A stretch of 64,000 bases of DNA from an uncultured Lachnospiraceae bacterium (GTDB lineage: Bacteria; Bacillota; Clostridia; Lachnospirales; Lachnospiraceae): NCBI GenBank assembly GCA_905233695.1, contig CAJODN010000001.1, positions 59,775 to 123,774 on the forward strand, read 5' to 3'. The position numbers and the translations under genes were made by a program. Of the stretch, positions 17,998 to 26,452 are shown in pieces. How positions within the stretch are numbered: position 1 is the first letter of the stretch; each line of letters opens with the position of its first letter. The notes beneath the pieces are model-generated. The model made no database searches, was not told the origin of the DNA, and saw only the letters and a program-made list of their open reading frames with translations.

Positions 17998-20136
17998 CTA
18001 TTGTGCATCTCCCGACGCCGCGGTCGGAAGGTTAACAACCACTTCATTGGATGTCCTAAATTCCGTATCGCTGGAACCTAATTGCTTAACAGTAATGGTG
18101 TCGCCGTTCTTAACATTTTCAGAATCAATCGCAAGAACCTGACCGCTCTTATAACCGGTGGGCACCTTCTTACCGTTCACGAACACCTTACTCCACTTGG
18201 TGAAGTTCTGTCCGTATATATGAAGCTCATCATCGAAACTGTACATCCTATCGATGACAACATCCTTAACACCCATAATGAGATTAGATGCGGGATACAT
18301 ATTCTGTCCCTTGTATGCATACTGCTCGCCGTAGAGAAGGTCGTACTGAAGGATTCTAAGTCCCTGTTGATACTCATTAGACTGAGTCGGCACATCCTTA
18401 TCCATTCTGTACTGATTGTAGTTGAACATCGTTCCTTCGTGAATGCCAAGCCTATCAAGGAATTCCGGCACAAGCTGATATGCGGTAAGCTCCATGTCTT
18501 GCTTCGACATTCCGAAGTTATTCCAGATTACATATTTCGTCTTGTACATATCGTGCGTACTTATCTCATCTGCCGTAAGACCGATTGTCGGTAAGTGGTC
18601 TCCGAAGAAAATTACGATTGTATCCTCATCTCTCTGTCCGAGTGTCTCGCAATAATTCTTCATAAAGGTATCCATCTCATTTAACCTATTGATATAGTAA
18701 GTCCACTGATTGGTAAGCTCAGGTGTCTTACCGGCACAGCTAACCTTAATCTTCTGATCGTCAGGATAAGGAACCTTCGGATAATCGCCGTGTGTTCCCA
18801 CCGTAATCGTATAGAGGAGATCCTTATTCGGCGTAGAATCCATAGCATCAAGAGACGCACCGATTAAGATATCATCCGTCGGCCAAGAACCCATAGGCGA
18901 GTAGTCTACGATATCGAGCATTTCTTTACTTTGGAATGTGTCGAATCCCATCAGCTTAAATGCATTGGCTCTCGAATAGAAGTTACCGCCGTTGTTATGA
19001 ACAACGTGAGAAGAATAGCCTATATTCCTAAGGTCTGATGCCACGGACTCACATTGGTCGATCTCTTTAAGGACAGTCTTCTGCGGATACTCTCCGGGGC
19101 CTAAGAACTGACATGACATTGCAGTAAGTACTTCGAACTCAGAGTTACATGTTCCGGCACCTACAACGGGAACAATAAGATGTCCTGTGGAGAAGTCATT
19201 CTCAAGACTGTGGAAATATGGTATCGGATCCTCCGATGTCTCAAGGAAGCTAACCTCCGACACATCGTAGAAGGACTCTAATAATACTACTATAATGTTA
19301 GGCTCCTTATCATAGGGAAGCGTTGTCTCTCTCGTCGTCTCCTCAACAAGTGCCGTTACCGTTTCTTCATTATACTCAAGAGGCTTACTCATTCCTCTGT
19401 CGAATACACTTGTGGCAAATCCGTATAAAAAGCCATAGTCAAAGTAACCCTGCTGGAGATTACCGAAGTATGCGGCAAGAATCTCCTGCTTTTGAAGGAA
19501 TTTTGTTCCGACGGGAAGCGACACGAAGAGAAGAACCACCACTATAAGTCTTACCCAGAAGGGGCTCTTATAGGTAGTCTTCTTACCCTTTCTGAAGAGC
19601 TTAATCATTAAGATAATGTATATAACAGTAGCTGCAATCGCTATTATCGCCTGTCCCAAGCTGAAATAGTTGGTGCCCTGCATTGTAAGAAGGTCTGTTA
19701 TCATGTTTAGATCGGTGAAGCCGAAGGGCGTTACACGATTTAACAGCACGATACAATTCGTAATTCCAAGTATTACGAACACCGCAGAAACAATCATTCT
19801 GCATAAGGTCTGCCTCTTACATAGGAAGCACAGGCTATATATTACAAATATCAAGTAGGAGTTATAGAAAAACGCCGCCGGGTGATCTACCACGAAGGAA
19901 CATGCCTTGACAAAGGAATGTCTCGACAACCATTCTATAACGAAGCACATTGCCATTGATAGCGGTATATGTGCTATAAATGCGTATTTATTGAGAAACG
20001 CTCCTACTTTCTTTAATTTTTCGTTTTCTTTAAGCTTTTTTATGAATTTCGGGGTCGGTATTTTCTTGAAAGCACCGCTAATCTTGTCTTTGACGTTCTT
20101 AGCAGCGCTTTTTATCTTAGAAAAAACGTTTTTCAT
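17998..20136 (-). CDS. LtaS-like membrane sulfatase (lipoteichoic acid synthase family)
   Basis: A 712-residue alkaline-phosphatase-superfamily protein. A basic cytoplasmic start is followed by about five membrane helices within the first 240 residues. The extracellular catalytic domain has the metal-binding NIIVVLLESFYD, the nucleophile Thr in GAGTCNSEFE near residue 328, HNNGGNFYSR, and FGDHLPT near 513. Family members transfer glycerol-phosphate or similar groups to glycolipids. The last 90 residues look like an extra IPT/Ig-like beta domain. The start at 20136 follows AAAGGAG, and a good promoter lies 32 bp further up. The exact substrate cannot be read from the sequence. Confidence 0.87.
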   Translation of the reverse strand: MKNVFSKIKSAAKNVKDKISGAFKKIPTPKFIKKLKENEKLKKVGAFLNKYAFIAHIPLSMAMCFVIEWLSRHSFVKACSFVVDHPAAFFYNSYLIFVIYSLCFLCKRQTLCRMIVSAVFVILGITNCIVLLNRVTPFGFTDLNMITDLLTMQGTNYFSLGQAIIAIAATVIYIILMIKLFRKGKKTTYKSPFWVRLIVVVLLFVSLPVGTKFLQKQEILAAYFGNLQQGYFDYGFLYGFATSVFDRGMSKPLEYNEETVTALVEETTRETTLPYDKEPNIIVVLLESFYDVSEVSFLETSEDPIPYFHSLENDFSTGHLIVPVVGAGTCNSEFEVLTAMSCQFLGPGEYPQKTVLKEIDQCESVASDLRNIGYSSHVVHNNGGNFYSRANAFKLMGFDTFQSKEMLDIVDYSPMGSWPTDDILIGASLDAMDSTPNKDLLYTITVGTHGDYPKVPYPDDQKIKVSCAGKTPELTNQWTYYINRLNEMDTFMKNYCETLGQRDEDTIVIFFGDHLPTIGLTADEISTHDMYKTKYVIWNNFGMSKQDMELTAYQLVPEFLDRLGIHEGTMFNYNQYRMDKDVPTQSNEYQQGLRILQYDLLYGEQYAYKGQNMYPASNLIMGVKDVVIDRMYSFDDELHIYGQNFTKWSKVFVNGKKVPTGYKSGQVLAIDSENVKNGDTITVKQLGSSDTEFRTSNEVVVNLPTAASGDAQ

Positions 20137-20167
20137 AATTGCTCCTTTGTACACAAATTGCCGATAA

Positions 20168-20196
20168 ATTATACCACTTTCGGTAGTATTTCGCAA
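20168..20196 (-). promoter_or_regulatory. Promoter of the LtaS-like gene
   Basis: On the minus strand TTGCGA (20196-20191) and TATAAT (20173-20168) are spaced 17 bp. It lies next to the nested inverted repeat at 20215-20291. Confidence 0.75.
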
Positions 20197-20214
20197 GATT
20201 TGTGTTATACTTAT

Positions 20215-20291
20215 AATACTGTCAAAAAATTCTCTTCCTCAACCGAACATACCGTTCAACGTTTCGGAAGAGACATTTGCCTGACAGTATT
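20215..20291. repeat. Nested inverted repeat between divergent promoters
   Basis: Three concentric inverted pairs share a centre near 20252. They are AATACTGTCA/TGACAGTATT (20215-20224 and 20282-20291), TCTCTTCC/GGAAGAGA (20231-20238 and 20266-20273) and GAAC/GTTC. The element separates the leftward LtaS-like promoter from the rightward envelope-protein gene, whose TATAAT is at 20306-20311. It could be a shared operator or a small palindromic insertion. Confidence 0.7.
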
Positions 20292-20334
20292 GGTCACGAA
20301 CTAGGTATAATTTATCGAAATCAGGTACAAGAGG

Positions 20335-22899
20335 ATGAGAAGAAGAAGAGGCGGTCTTCCGAGACTGGACAAAAGTCTTAAGAAACAAATAATTATAGCG
20401 ATACTAATATTTTTAGGCTCTTTTATCATATTTTCCATAATATTCAACATAAGGAAAGTCTATGCCACCGATGATATGGAGAGTCCCACTCTCCCTACAA
20501 TATCTTCCGAGGCTTTCGGGACAACTGTAGGCGAACTGTATGGTTACAAGGATGAGATGGATGCCTGCTATATGAGGGATTCCGTTATTCCGCTCGGCAC
20601 CGACAGGAAGCTTCCTCTTGATATTAAGACTCACGGCAAGAAAATTGATAAGATTTCCTACGAGATTCGCTCCACCGATATGGAGCATAAGATTGCGGAG
20701 ACTGAGATTACCGATTACGACCAGAAGGACGGTTCTGACATTAACTTAAATGTCCAGATTGAAAACCTTACGGAAGAAGGAACAGAGTATCTCTTCATTA
20801 TAAAGCTTAAGTCAGAAGGCGAAGAGATCCGCTATTACACCAGGATTCTTATGCCCGTTAACTGTCATGAGAAGGAACTTTTCGATTTCGTAAAATATTT
20901 CCACGATACATCTCTCGGCGACCAATATAACAACCTCGCCATGTATCTTGAGACCTCGCCAAATGCCGACCACGATATGTTATCCGAGGTGACTCTCGAA
21001 TCTACAATTAACCAGATAGGCTTCAGCGGGTTCGATGCCACGGAGGTTGCCCAGCCTATTATAGAGGTTAAGGATATCAACTCCGACTACTGCGTATATG
21101 AGATTACCTACCAGCTTCAGCTTAACGAGGACGGCAAGGTATCGTATTTTAACGTAAACGAATACTACAAGGTTCGCTATTCTCCTTCCAGAGTATTCAT
21201 ATTAGATTACCGTCGTAATATGGAAGAAATCCTTAATCCCGACAAAGTGGTACAGACTGATAATACTGTTAACCTTGGTGTGACACCCAAAAACATTAAC
21301 TATCTGTCTAACGAGACGGGTACCATTACGTGCTTTGAACAGGGAGGAGAATTATTCGAATATAACCAGAACAAAGGTCGTCTTGTTAAGCTGTTCTCAT
21401 TCCTCGAGAATAATGTAAATGACTCGCGCTGCTTTAACGATTCTCACTCAATCAAGATTCTGGCGATTGATGAGAACGGCAACGTGAACTTCGCGGTGTA
21501 TGGCTATATGAACAGAGGTAATCACGAAGGCTACTGTGGCATTGACCTCTATAGATATGACGCGCAGACCGATAAGACAATTGAAGAAGCATTTGTCGCA
21601 ACCACCTGCTCTTATCAGATTCTTAAGTCCAGCTTCTCCGACCTTCTGTATAAGGCCAATGACAAATATTTTTACGTCATGATTTCGGGAAGTCTGGTTA
21701 AGATTAATCTAAGTAACGACTCTATGGAATATGTGATCGAAGGACTGGACAAGGAACAGTACGCGGCTTCGAAATCGGGACGTTTCTTAGCTTACACGAA
21801 GACGAAGGACAAAGCGAAGGAGCTTGTCGTGGAAGACTTAAGTGACGAAAGCACATTTACCATAGATGCAGGAAACAATCAATATATTAAGCCACTGGCG
21901 TTCATGGACGAGGACTTGGTATACGGTCTTATAAATGTGGATGATGTTAATCAGAATATTGCCGGTGCCACACTGTATCCCATATCCGATATCTATATTG
22001 TACAGATAACTTTACCGGAGCACCCGGTTCTCAAAAACTATCATAAGGATGGCTATTTCGTAACTTCGGCTAATCTCGTTGCCCACACTTTGACTCTTGA
22101 ACGAGTTACCAAGACAGACTCAGGATACGCCGAGACCGATATTGACACAATCAAGAATACGTCAGGAGAAGCGGGGCGTGCCGTCGACTTCGTGTCTATG
22201 CCCGATGAAGTCAGAGGATCTGTCACACTTCTTAAGTGTGTGAAGCCGGATGATAATAATCCGATTCCCGCATATAATTACGTTTGCGCAGGCACTCATT
22301 TCTTAAGCAGTAAAAACACCATTACGGTAAGTGCCGATAATTCCAACGACGAATATTTCGTATACGTGGGAAGCCAGGTTCTTATGGCAACTCATAACAC
22401 TTCCGATGCAATCAGACTTGCGGACAATGAAATGGGAATCGTTGTCGACAATAATTCGTCTTATGTATGGAAGAAGGGAAAGAAAGCGTATGTTAACGCA
22501 TTTAACGGTCTCCATGTCGGCGAGCAGGACACTAAGTCCGGCACAGTGGCAAAGTGCATAAGTACGATTCTTACGAAAGAAGATTATAATATTGACGTTC
22601 AGACACTTCTCGACAAAGGCAACGGTCCTTACGAGATACTGAAGAGTACGATGAAGAATTGTAACGTATTAGATCTCTCAGGATGTAACCTTACGGAGGT
22701 TCTCTATTATGTATCACAGGGTAACCCCGTGCTTGCAATCACAGGTCCCGACGATGCAACTCTTATCGTAGGCTACGACGGTGGCAATATTGTGACATAT
22801 AATCCGAATAACGGCTCTTATACCGGTCGTTCAATGATCGATGCCGCCAAGACATTCGAAGCGAACAACAATGCGTTTATATCATACGTGAAGAAATAG
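20335..22899 (+). CDS. Large envelope protein with C39-peptidase-like C-terminus
   Basis: An 854-residue protein, not assigned to a named family. Residues about 17-40 form one membrane helix after an Arg-rich start, so most of the chain is outside the cell. The centre (about 330-680) is beta-rich and looks like a WD40-type or repeated-sheet domain. The last 110 residues resemble a papain-like C39 fold: AKCISTILTKEDYNIDV, then VSQGNPVLAITGPDDATLIVGYDGG and IVTYNPNNG. The usual catalytic His before the VVGYD strand is Ala here, so it may be a non-catalytic relative. AAGAGG precedes the ATG. The gene is single and divergent from the LtaS-like gene, so a role in the envelope is inferred. Confidence 0.6.
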   Translation: MRRRRGGLPRLDKSLKKQIIIAILIFLGSFIIFSIIFNIRKVYATDDMESPTLPTISSEAFGTTVGELYGYKDEMDACYMRDSVIPLGTDRKLPLDIKTHGKKIDKISYEIRSTDMEHKIAETEITDYDQKDGSDINLNVQIENLTEEGTEYLFIIKLKSEGEEIRYYTRILMPVNCHEKELFDFVKYFHDTSLGDQYNNLAMYLETSPNADHDMLSEVTLESTINQIGFSGFDATEVAQPIIEVKDINSDYCVYEITYQLQLNEDGKVSYFNVNEYYKVRYSPSRVFILDYRRNMEEILNPDKVVQTDNTVNLGVTPKNINYLSNETGTITCFEQGGELFEYNQNKGRLVKLFSFLENNVNDSRCFNDSHSIKILAIDENGNVNFAVYGYMNRGNHEGYCGIDLYRYDAQTDKTIEEAFVATTCSYQILKSSFSDLLYKANDKYFYVMISGSLVKINLSNDSMEYVIEGLDKEQYAASKSGRFLAYTKTKDKAKELVVEDLSDESTFTIDAGNNQYIKPLAFMDEDLVYGLINVDDVNQNIAGATLYPISDIYIVQITLPEHPVLKNYHKDGYFVTSANLVAHTLTLERVTKTDSGYAETDIDTIKNTSGEAGRAVDFVSMPDEVRGSVTLLKCVKPDDNNPIPAYNYVCAGTHFLSSKNTITVSADNSNDEYFVYVGSQVLMATHNTSDAIRLADNEMGIVVDNNSSYVWKKGKKAYVNAFNGLHVGEQDTKSGTVAKCISTILTKEDYNIDVQTLLDKGNGPYEILKSTMKNCNVLDLSGCNLTEVLYYVSQGNPVLAITGPDDATLIVGYDGGNIVTYNPNNGSYTGRSMIDAAKTFEANNNAFISYVKK

Positions 22900-22944
22900 G
22901 TGCATAAACAGCCCCGCGATAATTATATTGAAAATGTAACAGAA

Positions 22945-22992
22945 AATCCCCCGAACTAATTAGAAAGGAAAATTCAAATAGTTCGGGGGATG
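22945..22992. terminator. Convergent terminator hairpin
   Basis: ATCCCCCGAACTA (22945-22957) pairs with TAGTTCGGGGGAT (22979-22991) across a loop of about 20 nt. On the minus strand TTTTC follows, so it mainly ends the J-domain gene. On the plus strand GGTTTT follows. Confidence 0.75.
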
Positions 22993-22995
22993 GTT

Positions 22996-23532
22996 TTAAT
23001 TGGCAACCTTCATCTTCTTGCAGAGTTCGTCATATTCTCTGTTAATCTCTTGAATTGTACCGGTGTCTCCGTCAAGATTATCGGGATGATATATCTTAAG
23101 AAGCTCCTTATAACGCTTCCTAAGTGATTTCTCGGAGCCGACACCGATAAAGAATATCTGTGCTCCTGCAATCTGTTCTGTTTCACTCTGTCCGTCGTTC
23201 TCTTCGTTGAATTTAAGAACCTTGGAATAGAATGCTTTTTCTCGTTCGAATTTCTTCTTGTCGTCAGCGAGCTTTTGAGTCTCTGTCTCAAGAACCTTCC
23301 ATTTCATATCGAACAGGTCCTTCTCTCTCGACATTCTGTCTCGCTCCGTCTTCTTCTCTCTTTCGAGCTTTTCGCTCTGTAGTTCAAGTTCTTGCTGCGC
23401 TCTGTCAATAAGTCCTTTCGTGGTTTCGAGATTCCTGTGAAGCTCCTCAATGATTTTTGCTTGTTCTCTACGCCACTGCTCGAATTCTTTCGCGTCGGTC
23501 GGTGCCGGCACGAAATCATATTCCATTTTCAT
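22996..23532 (-). CDS. Coiled-coil protein with C-terminal J domain
   Basis: A 178-residue soluble protein. Residues about 15-105 are a charged coiled coil (many Glu, Lys, Arg). Residues about 125-175 form a short DnaJ-like domain with LRKRYKELLKIYHPDNLDG, containing the HPD tripeptide that stimulates Hsp70 ATPase. There is no G/F region, zinc domain or membrane segment, so it is not a general DnaJ. The start at 23532 follows AAGGAG. It is flanked by terminators and probably transcribed alone. The coiled coil may recruit DnaK to a specific partner, which is inference. Confidence 0.75.
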   Translation of the reverse strand: MKMEYDFVPAPTDAKEFEQWRREQAKIIEELHRNLETTKGLIDRAQQELELQSEKLEREKKTERDRMSREKDLFDMKWKVLETETQKLADDKKKFEREKAFYSKVLKFNEENDGQSETEQIAGAQIFFIGVGSEKSLRKRYKELLKIYHPDNLDGDTGTIQEINREYDELCKKMKVAN

Positions 23533-23658
23533 GAATAACTCCTTATTACCGTTAACAGGGTGTCCAACAACAAATTCCTAAAAAGTATACACTATATTGT
23601 TGTGAAATGCAAGAAAAATTACAAGATATTGTGATTATCATCCTATAACGTTCCTTTG

Positions 23659-23710
23659 CACCAAGTACTCTCACGCTCATACGAAAATCGCTCTCTTAAT
23701 GTGTCAAGGA
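23659..23710 (-). repeat. Palindromic intergenic repeat, copy 1 (degenerate right arm)
   Basis: Plus-strand positions 23659-23692 match 31469-31505 closely. Both share CACCAAGTAC, then CACGCTCATAC and GAAAATCGCT. The expected partner arm GGTCTTGG is degenerate (TGTCAAGG) in this copy. It lies directly downstream of the GH31 stop codon. Confidence 0.7.
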
Positions 23711-23714
23711 TATA

Positions 23715-26234
23715 CTACATTCCCAGCATATCAAAATCACCATAGTCTATCGCAATCTCAACATCCTCCTGCTTATACTCACATTTCACATTCGTTGTAT
23801 GGCGGAGGTTGTCATAGTACCAACCGTCTTCATTATTATCGTAGTCCTTTTTTCGCAGGAAGTGTTCTTGCTCCTCGCCATTAACAGACAGGGCAAATGG
23901 GCAATTCCTGTCGGACACTATTTCGAATGCAATATTCTTTATAGGTGACTTATAATTACCGGTGCTCGTAAGGGTTATCGTGGTCGCATCACCTGTATCC
24001 ATTTTAATGTCCATCTTATGGAACACACCCTTTTTATAATCGAAAGATACGCCATCATCTTCATAATATGTAAAGGTCGAGTCCTTGTCGGCGACGCATA
24101 TGATATGAAGCGAGTCGATGACATCATTTGTTATATTCATTATCTGATTGCCCGCAAGAGGTAGTATTGCACCGCTTGTGAGGAAAAGTGGTATAGTGTC
24201 AAGGTCTGCTTTTAGTGAGACCGTCCTTCCGCCATCATATATATTCCCCGTAACAGAGTCATTTTGATATGAGAACTCATAATATCTACTACTCCCTGGG
24301 AGGTACACGCTTTTACTTTCTTGTCCCATCTCTATAACATTTGCCACAAGAAGAGAATCCCCGAGAACGAAAGAATCGTAGGAATCGTAAGCATTCTCAT
24401 CCTCCGGAAATGCCGCAGGAAGCGGGTTCATAATCATATCGCCCATCTCACTGCTAAGTGCCATAAGAGAATACATATAGGGAAACAGCCTGTATCTGAA
24501 CTTAATGGCATCACGAATAAAATGTGTATAATCCGAATACATCCAAGGCTCCGTAACGGTATTATCGGTATTCACGGAGTGGATGGAGAACCTTGGCATG
24601 AAGATACCTGCCTGCACCCAGCGAACGAGAAGCTCGGGCTCCGGAGAAGGACCGTAGAATCCTCCGATATCAGCCCCGTAATTTGAGACACCGGACATTG
24701 ACATATTAAGAACAGTCGCTTGGTTATACTTAAGGGTATCCCAAGAGGTTCTGTTGTCGCCGGCCCAACTCTGAGCGTAGCGCTGTATTCCGCTGTGACC
24801 TGCGCGACATACGATGAAAGGTCGCGTGTTGTCGTGTTCTTCTTCAATAGCCTCAGCCGTAATCTTACACATAAGATTAGCCTGTACCGGTCGGATGTCG
24901 CCAATTGTAGCGCCGGCACCATCGAAATTAACTCTCGCATCTTTATCCACAATGCTGTCATACTCGCAGTTGTCATTCCAGACAGAAGACGTACCCTTCT
25001 TAATTACACTTTTCTTAAGAAGCTTCTTCCATTCCTTCCTGCAAGTGGGATTGGTGAAGTCGGCAAATACTCCTTCGCCACCCCACCAGGCGCCGGTCGC
25101 ATAGGTGTCTTCGGAAGAATCTTTTACAAGCATATCCCTCTTAACAAAACCTTTAATACTCGGATGATTGAGAAGGATTCCGGGCTTAACGTTAGGAGAT
25201 ACTGTGACTCCTCGTTTCTCACACTCCGAGAAGAATTTAGATGGATTCTTGAACCTGTCCTTATTCCATGTAAAGACACATCTCTTCTCGCCATCATCTG
25301 TGTCAACAGTTGTATAACCGCTTGATAATTGGAAGCCGTCAATCGGTATTTCTTCGTCCTTTGCGGTGTCTAAAAAATCTATGATTTTATCATCACAGTT
25401 TTCTTTGAGTTCAGCGTAATACATAGAACTACCCAAGTAGCCAAGAGCATACTTCGGAAGAAGTGTACTTCGCCCCGTAAGATAAGTGTATCCTCGGACA
25501 ACTTCTTTTATAGTCGGTCCGTATATAAAGAATAAGTCGATATCTCCGCCATCTACCTCGTAAGTGCTATGATGCTTCCAATAATTACTGTGACTTCTTC
25601 CCATGTCAAATGTGCACTCTCTCGTATTATGATAGAAGTAGCCACAAGCATTCCCGCTTTGTTTATTCGCCTTAATATAAAATGGAATATGCTTATACAT
25701 GCCATCGGAATTAACAGGGTCGTAGCCCATGGTATCGTTTTGGCGCATAGTCATAAATTGACCGCGCTTATTAAGCGCTCCCGTCTTCTCACCGAAGCCG
25801 TAAAAAGAGTCTCCCTCTTGAATCTCATTAGTGTGAAATCTTCTGTTGTTAGAGTCACATCGATATGCAAGATCCGGAATATCTCTGTGAAGAAGGGTGT
25901 CCGAATTATCGTACACCTCGATAATCGCCGGCGATTTATGTATAACAAGGCTGAGAGTGTTGCTCGTAATTGTGATAGCATCAACTTCGTCACACATTTC
26001 CGTCTCGGCAACATCAATTCGCTCTCTTTCAGAACCCACAACATCATCAAGTCTGTCAGACCATGCGGTTGTAACAAGGCTATAGCTTTCCTCTGTGAAG
26101 TCCCCGTCGAAGCCCACACGAATTCTTATGATGGAATCGGTAAGGAACCATATCCTTATGTCCGAATCATTGGTCTTTAATTCATAGTAATTGTTTATTC
26201 TGTTAATATTTTTTATTTCTTTAATAATCCTCAT
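23715..26234 (-). CDS. Glycoside hydrolase family 31 (alpha-glucosidase/alpha-xylosidase type)
   Basis: An 839-residue cytoplasmic enzyme: there is no signal peptide. The GH31 barrel is clear. The nucleophile aspartate lies in SVWNDNCEYDS near residue 420, and the acid/base region is RAGHSGIQRYAQSWAGDNRTSW with Asp near 493. A GH31 N-terminal sheet (about 130-230) and C-terminal beta domains follow the usual order. The WNDN form of the nucleophile motif differs from the common WxDMNE, so the substrate may not be plain maltose or isoprimeverose. The start at 26234 has GGAGAAGG. It is a single gene with a palindrome upstream. Intracellular use of imported oligosaccharides is inferred. Confidence 0.88.
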   Translation of the reverse strand: MRIIKEIKNINRINNYYELKTNDSDIRIWFLTDSIIRIRVGFDGDFTEESYSLVTTAWSDRLDDVVGSERERIDVAETEMCDEVDAITITSNTLSLVIHKSPAIIEVYDNSDTLLHRDIPDLAYRCDSNNRRFHTNEIQEGDSFYGFGEKTGALNKRGQFMTMRQNDTMGYDPVNSDGMYKHIPFYIKANKQSGNACGYFYHNTRECTFDMGRSHSNYWKHHSTYEVDGGDIDLFFIYGPTIKEVVRGYTYLTGRSTLLPKYALGYLGSSMYYAELKENCDDKIIDFLDTAKDEEIPIDGFQLSSGYTTVDTDDGEKRCVFTWNKDRFKNPSKFFSECEKRGVTVSPNVKPGILLNHPSIKGFVKRDMLVKDSSEDTYATGAWWGGEGVFADFTNPTCRKEWKKLLKKSVIKKGTSSVWNDNCEYDSIVDKDARVNFDGAGATIGDIRPVQANLMCKITAEAIEEEHDNTRPFIVCRAGHSGIQRYAQSWAGDNRTSWDTLKYNQATVLNMSMSGVSNYGADIGGFYGPSPEPELLVRWVQAGIFMPRFSIHSVNTDNTVTEPWMYSDYTHFIRDAIKFRYRLFPYMYSLMALSSEMGDMIMNPLPAAFPEDENAYDSYDSFVLGDSLLVANVIEMGQESKSVYLPGSSRYYEFSYQNDSVTGNIYDGGRTVSLKADLDTIPLFLTSGAILPLAGNQIMNITNDVIDSLHIICVADKDSTFTYYEDDGVSFDYKKGVFHKMDIKMDTGDATTITLTSTGNYKSPIKNIAFEIVSDRNCPFALSVNGEEQEHFLRKKDYDNNEDGWYYDNLRHTTNVKCEYKQEDVEIAIDYGDFDMLGM

Positions 26235-26266
26235 AACCTTCTCCGTATACAATGCCCATTGATAAC

Positions 26267-26292
26267 ACATTTCCCATATATATGGAAAATGT
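26267..26292. promoter_or_regulatory. 26-bp palindrome upstream of the GH31 gene, possible operator
   Basis: ACATTTCCCATAT and ATATGGAAAATGT (26267-26279 and 26280-26292) are inverted with one mismatch in 13 pairs. It lies 33 bp before the GH31 start. A related half-site (ATATGGGAAATGT) occurs at 38349-38364, upstream of the deacetylase gene. Confidence 0.5.
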
Positions 26293-26357
26293 ACATACTG
26301 TAACTATAATACAAATCTTACAACGTTATGGGGCAATTTGCAATAAGTATGTATTTT

Positions 26358-26387
26358 TTGACATATTTCCTAAATTATATGTATAAT
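26358..26387 (+). promoter_or_regulatory. Promoter of the cls-azlCD operon
   Basis: A perfect TTGACA (26358-26363) and a perfect TATAAT (26382-26387) are separated by 18 bp. The transcript would start near 26394, at the edge of the repeated motif CTATTCAGAACC (26396-26407). Confidence 0.85.
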
Positions 26388-26452
26388 ATGTATAGCTATT
26401 CAGAACCAAGCAAGTTTTCATGCAAATAAGCGTTAAAGAGAGGAAAAGTGCT

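Noticed and set aside
25569..26180. 203-codon plus-strand open frame inside the GH31 gene
   Set aside because: It is antisense to a clear enzyme, with no ribosome site and no recognisable motif.
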